Assembly: GCF_001611795.1 (NCBI RefSeq)
Contig: NZ_CP015098.1
Span: forward strand, 992,001 to 1,056,000
Direction of reading: 5' to 3'
Source of the DNA: Streptomyces qaidamensis
GTDB lineage: Bacteria; Actinomycetota; Actinomycetes; Streptomycetales; Streptomycetaceae
Length of the DNA stretch: 64,000 nucleotides
Below the pieces are notes generated by a model. The model was not told the DNA's origin, did not search any database, and was given only the letters and a program-made list of their open reading frames with translations. A program made the position numbers and the translations under genes. This document shows, piece by piece, positions 57,368 to 64,000 of the stretch. Numbering within the stretch: the stretch's first letter is position 1; every line of letters starts with the position of its first letter.

Positions 57368-57408
57368 CTCCCTCGTGCGAGGGACGGGGTGTCGCTCGCA
57401 CGAGGGAG
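57368..57408 (-). terminator. Perfect 14-bp hairpin after the VioD-like gene
   Basis: Arms 57368-57381 and 57395-57408 (CTCCCTCGTGCGAG and its reverse complement) pair perfectly around a 13-nt loop, starting 16 nt after the stop of the aminotransferase-fold gene. It should end the hydroxylase/capreomycidine-synthase transcript and separate it from the kinase operon. Confidence 0.75.
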
Positions 57409-57423
57409 GAGGGTGGTGCACGG

Positions 57424-58539
57424 TTAGCGACGCGTCTCCTTGAGGGCGTTCGCGAGTCGTTCGAGGCCCTGGGTCAGCTGGTCCGTACGGCCGCCGAAGC
57501 CCACCCGGATGTGCTGCGGGCTGTCGAAGCACGAGCCGGGGATGACGAGCACTCCGCTCTTCTTGAACAGCGCGTCGCAGAACGCGTCGACGTCGGGGAC
57601 GCCGACGAGCCGGGGGAACGCGCTGACACCGCCGGCCGGCGCGGCGAGCGAAACCAGGTCGGAGTGTGCGGCGGCCCAGTCGAGCAGGAGCTCGCGGTTG
57701 TGGCGGGCCTGGTCGAGGCGCGGCTGGACGAAGGCTGGGGCGTTCTCCAGTACGGCCTGGGCGAGCAGTTCGTTGAGCGGCGACACGTGGAGCGTGGTGT
57801 AGTCGCGGATGTGGACGCAGTCCGTCAGCAGCTCGGTGGGTGCGACGCACCAGCCGAAGCGGAGTCCGGGCAGTCCGAACGCCTTGGAGAAGCTGCCGAA
57901 GCTGACGGCCCGCTCATAGAGCGTGGTGACGTCGGGCAGCGGCGGCGTTCCGTAGGTGAGGTCGCGGAACGCGCCGTCCCATAGGAGCCACGCGCCGGCC
58001 TCGCCCGCCAGGGCGACGATGCGGCGCAGTTCGTCCTCGGTGACGGTGGTACCGGTGGGGTTCTGCGGGAAGTTGACGATGATCGCCTTGGTCCGCTCGG
58101 TGATCAGGCCGGCCAGCTCGTCGACGTCGGGGTGCCAGTCCCGCTCCGGGTCGAGGTGCCAGTCCTTGATGGTGCAGCCGAGGGCGGTCGCGTACTCGAC
58201 GAGCAGGTGGTACCCGGGCCGGACGACGACGACCTCGTCGCCGGCTTCGAGCAGTGCGGACATCACCAGGGCAAGTGCTTCGCCGGAGCCGCTCGTCGTC
58301 ATGACCCGGTCCGGGTCGACGTCGCCGGAGTGCCGGGCGACGGCGGCCCGTACGGCGGGGGCACCGAGGGAGTAGCCGTCGTCGAAGACGAGCCGGTCGA
58401 GGTCGTCGTGGCGGAGCGCGGTCAGCGCGCGGAGCTCGGCCATGGAGTACGAGTGGACGCCGCTGGAGCTGATGTCGATGTCCGCGGTGAAGTAGGACTC
58501 GCGGAGCCAGTCCTCCAGGGGTGCGGGTCGGAGCCTCAT
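57424..58539 (-). CDS. PLP-dependent capreomycidine synthase (VioD-like)
   Basis: 371 aa, fold-type I aminotransferase family. The start (APLEDWLRESYF, then DISSSGVHSY, then ELRAL) matches the opening of viomycin VioD as I remember it nearly residue for residue. The PLP Lys is K219 in SFGSFSKAFGLPGLRFGW; N160-P161 in NFPQNPTG and D188 in WDGAFRD are the other cofactor contacts. VioD cyclises 3-hydroxy-L-arginine to (2S,3R)-capreomycidine by elimination and ring closure. ATG 58539 lies 2 nt after the stop of the VioC-like gene, as expected for a two-step pathway unit. A plain aminotransferase, or an MppP-type arginine oxidase, is the alternative, but the pairing with VioC argues against these. 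Confidence 0.85.
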   Translation of the reverse strand: MRLRPAPLEDWLRESYFTADIDISSSGVHSYSMAELRALTALRHDDLDRLVFDDGYSLGAPAVRAAVARHSGDVDPDRVMTTSGSGEALALVMSALLEAGDEVVVVRPGYHLLVEYATALGCTIKDWHLDPERDWHPDVDELAGLITERTKAIIVNFPQNPTGTTVTEDELRRIVALAGEAGAWLLWDGAFRDLTYGTPPLPDVTTLYERAVSFGSFSKAFGLPGLRFGWCVAPTELLTDCVHIRDYTTLHVSPLNELLAQAVLENAPAFVQPRLDQARHNRELLLDWAAAHSDLVSLAAPAGGVSAFPRLVGVPDVDAFCDALFKKSGVLVIPGSCFDSPQHIRVGFGGRTDQLTQGLERLANALKETRR

Positions 58540-58541
58540 TT

Positions 58542-59543
58542 TCAGGCCCCCGCTCGGATCGCCCTGGCGTCCCGGGCGCCACGGGACTTGCGCAGGTCGC
58601 CGGTGACGTTGATCCGCTTGAGCCAGCGGTCGGTGCCGTCGTGGCGTGCGGTGAAGGGCTTGCGGCCGTGGACGACCCGGAAGTTGTCGAGGAAGCAGAA
58701 GTCGCCGCTTTCGAGGACGAGGTCGAACATGGCCTCGTCCATCGCCTTGCACAGCGCATCGAGGGCGAAGCGCGCCTGACCGTCGTCCTCGGGGACGTCC
58801 ATGAAGTACGGGTCGGCCCGGACGTAGGGCCGGTCCGGGACGCCGAAGAGGACGGCCACCGGCTCGGGGTCGGTCTGCATCTTCTCTATGTCCTCGAACG
58901 CCTCGGCATCGGTGACGGAGTTGTTCTTGCTGAAGTGGGACTCGTCGGGGCGGATGGTGAACCGCCGCTCGAAGAGCACGTCCCTGACGTCGTCGGGCAG
59001 GCGCAGGTCGTCGGCGTATCCGATGGTGGTCGCCGCCTGGTAGGGGTTCCTGAGACAGGCGAAGGTGAGGAAGTCGCCCCGGAGCGGGTGGAAGGCGTCC
59101 TCGGTGTGCCAGGTCAGGAGTGCCTCGCTGCTGGAGCCGAGCTGCTCGTGCTCGTGGCCCTGGATCGGGATGATGTCGTGGATGAGCCGTCCGTCCTGCT
59201 GGGTCGCCCAGCAGAAGGGGTCGCCGATCAGGGAGCTGTACATCAGGAGGAGCAGTTCCTCACGGTGGCTGGGCGACGGCTGCGCCTGTCCGCGCCAGTG
59301 CGCGGGGGTGCGCCCGAGGCGCTTCTCGTCCACCTGGTATCCGGATATGCACAGCACTCCGGAGAGCTGTTCCATCCGGAAGGCGTTGAGGTGGTGCCTG
59401 ATCCGGCGGGGCAGTTCGTGGGCGAGCAGGGTGGCGCGGTGTAGCGCGTCCTCGGAATCGAGGGTTTCGAGCTCCCCCTCGAACGTGTCGAGGATCTCGT
59501 CGACCGCGCCGATTTCGGCCGCGTCGAGTGTCAGTTTTTCCAT
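58542..59543 (-). CDS. Fe(II)/2-oxoglutarate L-arginine 3-hydroxylase (VioC-like)
   Basis: 333 aa, clavaminate-synthase/TauD-like oxygenase. Iron ligands: His146 and Glu148 in WHTEDAF, and the distal His ~292 in VVHGR; 2-oxoglutarate-binding Arg ~306 in DGTDRWLKRIN. Landmarks shared with viomycin VioC include AHELPRR, FCWATQQDGR, RFTIRPDESHF and HGRKPF. The reaction would be (3S)-hydroxylation of free L-arginine, feeding the next gene. GGAGAGG lies ~10 nt before ATG 59543. Related enzymes act on enduracididine (MppO) or asparagine, but the VioD-like partner favours arginine. Confidence 0.87.
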   Translation of the reverse strand: MEKLTLDAAEIGAVDEILDTFEGELETLDSEDALHRATLLAHELPRRIRHHLNAFRMEQLSGVLCISGYQVDEKRLGRTPAHWRGQAQPSPSHREELLLLMYSSLIGDPFCWATQQDGRLIHDIIPIQGHEHEQLGSSSEALLTWHTEDAFHPLRGDFLTFACLRNPYQAATTIGYADDLRLPDDVRDVLFERRFTIRPDESHFSKNNSVTDAEAFEDIEKMQTDPEPVAVLFGVPDRPYVRADPYFMDVPEDDGQARFALDALCKAMDEAMFDLVLESGDFCFLDNFRVVHGRKPFTARHDGTDRWLKRINVTGDLRKSRGARDARAIRAGA

Positions 59544-59806
59544 GGTGGAACTGCCTCTCCGTGCTTTTCAGGGATGACTGCATTTCGGATACGCCATCGA
59601 GGAGTTCTCTCCGGCCCGTTGAGAAGGTGCTGGCCGAGCGGCGCCTCAGGGGCACCGCTGGTCGCGATCCTTCGACATCGACATCCGCACATGGGATTGC
59701 TGCTGTGTGCTCTGCGCTGCCGCAGCGAACGCTGGTTCGCACTCCTCACCGGGCGATGGGCGCGTCTGCGCAGTGAGATCGCCGGTCAAAGCAGGAGTTG
59801 GCTGGG
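59544..59806. other. Intergenic, 263 bp, upstream of the VioC-like gene
   Basis: No gene or recognised RNA. It should hold the promoter for the hydroxylase/capreomycidine-synthase pair. The TTCAA/TTGAA dyad seen before three other genes is not present here. Confidence 0.5.
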
Positions 59807-60847
59807 TCACGTCACGGCGGCTCCCGCGAGGGGAGACGGCGTCGTGCCGAGGTGTGCTGTGTGGATCCGGCCCGCGACCGCCACGTCGTGCAGTGACATC
59901 CCGAACGGGTTGATCACGACGCGGTCGGCGGCGGACGTGCGGGGCGAGGCGGTGCCGCTGATGATGTCGCAGAGTTCGGCGGCGACCTCCACACCGTGGG
60001 GCCCGGCGGCGTCAGCGGCACGTGCGCGCGGCGGCGGCAGGACGTCGCCGGCGCGGTACATCCTGCCGAGCAGCCGTGTGGTGTCGGCGGCGACGAGGCT
60101 CCAGTCGTCCACGATCACCTTGTCGGCGCTCGTGAACACATCGGGCAGCAGGTCGTCCAGGGACACGTTGACGACGACGGCTCCCTCCGCGATCCATTCC
60201 GCGGGGATGTACCCGGTGGTCGTCGTCGTGGCCGGGATGACCAGCTCCGCCCCGCGTACGGCCTCCTCGGCCGTACCGGTGACGTCGAAGGCGACCTCGG
60301 GGTGGGCGGATCCCAGGCGTTCGGCGAGGAGCGCCGCCCGCTCGGGGACCCGGTCGTGGAGCCGTACGGTCCGCAGGGACGGCCATCGGCGCAGCGCCAG
60401 CCCGAGATGGGCGTCGGCGAGCGCTCCGGCGCCCACGACCGCGACGGAGCGGGTGGGGTGGGCCCAGCTGAGCTCGGTCGCGAGCACGCTCACCGCCGCG
60501 GTACGGGCGGCCGACACGCGGGCCGCCGGCATGAGGCAGACCGGCCGGGCGGTGGTGAGGTCGAAGAGGAGGACGAGGCCGTCGGCACGCGCCAGTCCGC
60601 GGTCCGGGTTGCCCAGGCTCGCGTTGATGATCTTCGTGCCGGCGAATCGTCTGCCGCCGATCTCGACGAGACCGGGCATGTTGAGACTGCGACAGGACTC
60701 ACCATGGTCGTTGGTCCACCGCAGGCAGCTCTCCTCCGGGAGCACCGCGCGCTGTGCCGCGCGGGCGAGAAACACCTCACGTACGGCATCCACGACATCG
60801 ACCGTCTCGATGAGCTTCTCCACGTCACCATCGGTGAGCTGAAGCAC
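59807..60847 (-). CDS. SbnB-like dehydrogenase / ornithine cyclodeaminase homologue
   Basis: 346 aa, ornithine cyclodeaminase/mu-crystallin family. NAD-binding motif SVAVVGAGALADAH near residue 140. The block AGTKIINASLGNPDRGLARADGL resembles SbnB, which splits N-(1-amino-1-carboxy-2-ethyl)-glutamate to give L-2,3-diaminopropionate. The SbnA-type synthase it needs is not in the window. If it is instead a true cyclodeaminase it would turn ornithine into proline. GTG 60847 follows AGGAGG at close spacing. It lies divergent to the enoyl-CoA hydratase gene and has candidate operator site B 127 nt upstream, which ties it to the cluster. Confidence 0.8.
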   Translation of the reverse strand: MLQLTDGDVEKLIETVDVVDAVREVFLARAAQRAVLPEESCLRWTNDHGESCRSLNMPGLVEIGGRRFAGTKIINASLGNPDRGLARADGLVLLFDLTTARPVCLMPAARVSAARTAAVSVLATELSWAHPTRSVAVVGAGALADAHLGLALRRWPSLRTVRLHDRVPERAALLAERLGSAHPEVAFDVTGTAEEAVRGAELVIPATTTTTGYIPAEWIAEGAVVVNVSLDDLLPDVFTSADKVIVDDWSLVAADTTRLLGRMYRAGDVLPPPRARAADAAGPHGVEVAAELCDIISGTASPRTSAADRVVINPFGMSLHDVAVAGRIHTAHLGTTPSPLAGAAVT

Positions 60848-61024
60848 GGCCCCTCCTGCACATTTTTCGCATCACACGGGGACAGGAACCGAAAGCGCGA
60901 ATCGCGCTCGCCGTTGCACTATGGCCCGGCCGTGCGCCGGACATCAATCTTCGGCCCGGCCGGCGACAGATACGTTCAACTGCGGCCGCGCTCCGGTTGA
61001 ACATGGATATCTACAGTGCACGCC
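60848..61024. promoter_or_regulatory. Divergent promoter region, 177 bp
   Basis: Lies between the minus-strand SbnB-like gene and the plus-strand enoyl-CoA hydratase gene, so it must hold both promoters. It contains operator site B (60974-61002). No other structure stood out. Confidence 0.6.
60974..61002 (-). promoter_or_regulatory. Candidate operator site B (upstream of SbnB-like gene)
   Basis: GTTCAAC (60974-60980) and GTTGAAC (60996-61002) are perfect inverted arms with a 15-nt spacer. Minus-strand inner half reads CAGTTGAAC. It is 127 nt from the minus-strand start and only 23 nt from the plus-strand ATG, where it could repress. Confidence 0.6.
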
Positions 61025-61828
61025 ATGATGAATCTGTCGCGGGTGCGCTACGAAAAGGCTGATCACGTCGCTCGAATTACGTTGAACAGGCCCGAGGTCC
61101 TCAATGCGATGGATCTTCGTATGCACGAGGAACTCGGCGAGATATGGGACGATTTCGAGGCTGACGACGACATGCGGGTGGCCCTGCTCGCCGGTGAGGG
61201 CACCCGCGCCTTCTCCGTGGGGCAGGATCTGAAGGAGCTGGCCGCCCGGGAGCGGGCCGGCCTCGCCGCGCCCTCGACGTTCGGAAGCCGGGGGAAGCCC
61301 GGCTGGCCTCGGCTCACGGAGCGCTTCGACCTGACCAAGCCGGTGGTCGCGAAGGTACGCGGTCACGCGCTGGGCGGTGGTTTCGAACTGGCGCTGGCCT
61401 GCGACATCGTGGTGGCCTCCGAGGACGCGCGGTTCGCTCTGCCCGAGGCCGCTCTCGGGCTGATCGCGGGGGCCGGCGGCGTGTTCCGGCTGACGCGGCA
61501 GCTGCCGTGGAAGACGGCCATGGGTCATCTGCTGACCGGACGCCCGATGGGCGCGGTGCGGGCGTACGAACTCGGCCTCGTCAACGAGGTCGTACCGTCA
61601 GGGGATCTGGACGGCTGCGCCGAGACGTGGGTGGCCGACCTGGTGCGCAGCGCCCCTCTGTCGGTCCGCGCCATCAAAGAGGCGGCGACCCGGTCGGCCG
61701 GTCTGTCCCTGGAGGAGGCTTTCGCGGCCGGATATCCCTGGGAACAGCGGCGCATGCACAGCGCGGACGCGGTCGAAGGCCCCCGCGCGTTCGCCGAAAA
61801 ACGCGAACCGAAGTGGCGGGGACGCTGA
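61025..61828 (+). CDS. Enoyl-CoA hydratase/isomerase (crotonase) family protein
   Basis: 267 aa from ATG 61025 (a GTG at 61016 and an ATG at 61028 are alternatives; no clear ribosome site). Crotonase signatures: [16 protein letters not shown], oxyanion-hole regions [11 protein letters not shown] and [20 protein letters not shown], and [14 protein letters not shown], followed by the usual C-terminal helices. It would hydrate or isomerise an acyl-CoA. It stands alone and on the other strand, so a role in a fatty-acyl or amino-acid precursor is possible but unproven; it may be outside the cluster. Confidence 0.9.
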   Translation: MMNLSRVRYEKADHVARITLNRPEVLNAMDLRMHEELGEIWDDFEADDDMRVALLAGEGTRAFSVGQDLKELAARERAGLAAPSTFGSRGKPGWPRLTERFDLTKPVVAKVRGHALGGGFELALACDIVVASEDARFALPEAALGLIAGAGGVFRLTRQLPWKTAMGHLLTGRPMGAVRAYELGLVNEVVPSGDLDGCAETWVADLVRSAPLSVRAIKEAATRSAGLSLEEAFAAGYPWEQRRMHSADAVEGPRAFAEKREPKWRGR

Positions 61829-61929
61829 TCGGCCGAATCCGTATCCCCCGGATCCCGCTCGGCGTGGTCTTCGGCGTGACGAACACCCTAGCTTCTTGTC
61901 ATGGACACATATTGCCGCGGATGCGGCCG

Positions 61930-64000
61930 ATGATGAGTGCCGCGCCGCTCACCACCGACGCCCCCTCGCCGGAGCGCGAACCGGCCCCGCCCGGCCGGCA
62001 CAGACGCTGGGAGGTGTGGAAGTCCCCCGCGGATCAGCCCCGCTGGGCGAGACCCGCGCTGCTGGGCATCGCCGCCCTCGCGGCCCTGCTCTACTCCTGG
62101 AACATCACCACGAGCGGCTACGCCCCCTTCTACGCGGTCGCGGCCCGCAGCATGTCGGAGAGCTGGCGGGCGTTCTTCTTCGGCGCCCTCGACCCGGGCG
62201 CCACCCTCACCCTCGACAAACTCGGCGGCTTCCTCTGGCCGCAGGCCCTGTCCGCGCGCCTCTTCGGGTTCCACGCCTGGTCACTGACGCTCCCCCAGGC
62301 CATCGAAGGCGTGATCAGCGTCCTCGTGCTGTATCGGGTCGTACGCCTCTGGGCGGGCGTCGTACCGGGCCTGCTGGCGGCCGGCATCATGACGCTGACC
62401 CCCGCGGTCGCATCCATGTTCGGGCACTCCATGGGCGACGGGGCGATGACCATGTGTCTCGTCCTGGCCGCCGACGCCTGCCAACGTGCCATGTTCAGCG
62501 CCCGGTTGCGGCCGCTCCTGCTCGCCGGGGTGTGGATCGGCCTTGGCTTCCAGGCCAAGATGCTGCAGGCCTGGCTGATCCTGCCGGCCCTCGCGGTCGG
62601 CTATCTCGTGGTCGCACCCGCGCCGCTGCGCCGCAGGGTGGTCCACGTGCTGACCGCGGGCGCGGTCACCCTCGCGGTCTCCCTGTCCTGGGTCGCGGTC
62701 CTGACATTCGTCCCGGCCTCGGAACGGCCTTACGTGGACGGGACCACCGACAACAGGGCGTTCAGCATGGTCTTCGGCTACAACGGCCTCAACCGGTTCT
62801 CCCGCGACCTGATCCCCGGCTCCGTCAGCCAGATGAACGACACGGTCGGACCGCCGCAGGGCGAGCGCGCGCCGGAGCAGGCGGGCGTACCGGACCAGGC
62901 GGGCGCGCCGAACCCGGCCGGCGCACTCGGCTCATCGCCGGACACCCACCCCTCCGGCGGCGGGTCGGTCCCCGGCAAGCTCCTCGGCAGCCGTTTCGCC
63001 CCACAGGTGGGCTGGCTGTACCCGCTGGCGCTGACGAGTCTGGTGCTCTGCGCCGGCTGGCGGCGTAAAGTCCCGCGCACCGACCGATTGCGCGGGGGAT
63101 TCGTGCTGTGGGGAGGCTGGCTGGCCATCAGCGCCCTGGTGCTGAGCGCCATCGAAGTGCCGCACACCGCCTATGTCGCCATGCTCGCGCCCGCCCTCGC
63201 GGCACTGTCGGGGGCCGGTCTCGCGGCCTTCTGGAAGGCGTACCTGGAAGGCCGGAGCGTGCGGGTGCTGCCCGCGGTGATCGCTGTGGAACTGGTGTGG
63301 AGCGCCTTCCTCTGCTTCCTGTATCCGGACTTCCTGCCGTGGCTGCCGTGGCTGCTCATTCTGGCCGGCCTGGTCGCCGTACCCTCGCTCGTCGTCGCCC
63401 ACCGCAAGGACCGGCGGAGGGGCAGACTGGCCCTGGTCGGGCTGGCGGCCGGACTGGTCACCATGTTCGCCGGACCCGCGGCCTGGTCCCTGTCGGTGCT
63501 CGACCCGACGTACGCCGGCAGCGCGATGGACGCGTCAGCCGGCCCGTTCGCCACGGGCGGCAACGCGGTTCGACGGGCGGCCAACGTCGTGGGGGTGGGC
63601 AACGCTCCGAGCGGCACGGCCGCCGCCTCGGCGTCGCTCAACGAGTCGGACGTCCTCACCGACAGCCAGCACCAGTTGCTCGCGTACGCCCGACAGCACG
63701 GCGACGGCGCGAAGTTCGTGTTCGCCAACGACTCCGCCGTCATGTCCTGGAACTACATTCTCGCCACCGGCGCCACCGTGCTGCCGATGGGGGGATTCAG
63801 CGGCGGTTCGCCGACGCCCGCACCGGACGAGATCAAGAGACTCGTTTCCGAAGGGGAGTTGCGCTTCGTCCTGCTCAGCGCCGACGGCTGGCAGGGCTAC
63901 GCGCAGACCCAGGGCCGCAGGAACACGGCCGTCGACGCGGTACGCGCATGGGTGAGAGCCGACTGCACTGCCGTACCGGCCACCACCTTCGGCGGCAACG
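61930..64000 (+). CDS. GT39-type membrane glycosyltransferase (ArnT/PMT-like), 3' end outside window
   Basis: At least 690 codons, open to the edge. ATGs at 61921, 61930 and 61933 are in frame; none has a clear ribosome site. The N-terminal part has many membrane helices (ALLGIAALAALLYSW, GVISVLVLYRVVRLW, LLLAGVWIGLGFQAK, LTAGAVTLAVSLSWVAVL) with the family block TTSGYAPFYAVAARSMSESW and TLDKLGGFLWPQAL. The end shown is the soluble C-terminal domain (VLPMGGFSGGSP, then RFVLLSADGW). Such enzymes move a sugar from a polyprenyl phosphate on the outer face of the membrane. It could glycosylate the peptide, but similar genes are common outside such clusters. Confidence 0.88.
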   Translation, partial: MMSAAPLTTDAPSPEREPAPPGRHRRWEVWKSPADQPRWARPALLGIAALAALLYSWNITTSGYAPFYAVAARSMSESWRAFFFGALDPGATLTLDKLGGFLWPQALSARLFGFHAWSLTLPQAIEGVISVLVLYRVVRLWAGVVPGLLAAGIMTLTPAVASMFGHSMGDGAMTMCLVLAADACQRAMFSARLRPLLLAGVWIGLGFQAKMLQAWLILPALAVGYLVVAPAPLRRRVVHVLTAGAVTLAVSLSWVAVLTFVPASERPYVDGTTDNRAFSMVFGYNGLNRFSRDLIPGSVSQMNDTVGPPQGERAPEQAGVPDQAGAPNPAGALGSSPDTHPSGGGSVPGKLLGSRFAPQVGWLYPLALTSLVLCAGWRRKVPRTDRLRGGFVLWGGWLAISALVLSAIEVPHTAYVAMLAPALAALSGAGLAAFWKAYLEGRSVRVLPAVIAVELVWSAFLCFLYPDFLPWLPWLLILAGLVAVPSLVVAHRKDRRRGRLALVGLAAGLVTMFAGPAAWSLSVLDPTYAGSAMDASAGPFATGGNAVRRAANVVGVGNAPSGTAAASASLNESDVLTDSQHQLLAYARQHGDGAKFVFANDSAVMSWNYILATGATVLPMGGFSGGSPTPAPDEIKRLVSEGELRFVLLSADGWQGYAQTQGRRNTAVDAVRAWVRADCTAVPATTFGGN

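Noticed and set aside
61896..63068. 390-codon plus frame over the glycosyltransferase start
   Set aside because: It is the wrong frame: Arg/Pro-rich with no membrane segments, while the frame from 61930 gives membrane helices and runs to the window end.
1..64000. CRISPR array, tRNA/rRNA genes, transposases or integrases
   Set aside because: None seen. The repeats present are NRPS domain copies with protein-coding sense; no spacer pattern, RNA fold or transposase motif was found.

Overview
The window is about 70% GC, with GC-rich codon use, AGGAGG/GGAGG-type ribosome sites and translationally coupled genes. It looks like a Streptomyces or close relative. Nearly all of it is one large non-ribosomal peptide synthetase (NRPS) cluster read on the minus strand. 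The left edge cuts the last NRPS inside its thioesterase. The right edge cuts a plus-strand glycosyltransferase.

Layout in order of minus-strand transcription: an SbnB-like dehydrogenase/ornithine cyclodeaminase homologue (60847-59807); a VioC-like arginine 3-hydroxylase and a VioD-like capreomycidine synthase (59543-57424), followed by a strong hairpin; a NarL-type histidine kinase/response regulator pair (57317-55348); an ABC exporter (55074-53113); an MbtH-like protein (53023-52802); an alpha/beta hydrolase (52787-51990); an NRPS stretch (51968-43305) that is unreadable as a gene; a frameshifted FkbM methyltransferase (43308-42544); then three intact NRPS genes, NRPS3 (42293-31068), NRPS2 (31068-24583) and NRPS1 (24582 to beyond position 1). 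On the plus strand at the right are an enoyl-CoA hydratase homologue and the start of a GT39-type membrane glycosyltransferase, which may lie outside the cluster.

The intact NRPSs hold 12 modules: C-A-T, C-A-T, C-A-T-E / DCL-A-T, C-A-T / C-A-T, C-A-T-E, DCL-A-T, C-A-T, C-A-T, C-A-T, C-A-T-TE. Each epimerase is followed by a D-type (DCL) condensation domain, including across the NRPS3/NRPS2 border, so the assembly order NRPS3, NRPS2, NRPS1 is well supported. Hand-read binding-pocket codes suggest Asp - X1 - D-basic (Orn-like) - basic (Orn-like) - X2 - aromatic - D-X2 - X1 - basic (Lys-like) - X2 - Gly - aromatic. X1 and X2 are pocket codes I do not recognise. The VioC/VioD pair suggests that one or more basic residues are 3-hydroxyarginine or capreomycidine. 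Any module in the damaged region would come before or interrupt this order.

Two observations stand out. A dyad, TTCAA-N16/17-TTGAA-like with inner CAGTTGAA, occurs once upstream of NRPS3, of the ABC exporter and of the SbnB-like gene, each time about 125-155 nt before the start codon and with the same 15-nt spacing. It is a candidate cluster operator, possibly for the local response regulator. The 8.7-kb stretch 43305-51968 is a patchwork of NRPS pieces broken by small deletions, with a 214-nt piece identical to the terminal TE. It is most likely a mis-assembled repeat region, and should not be read as gene decay without checking.
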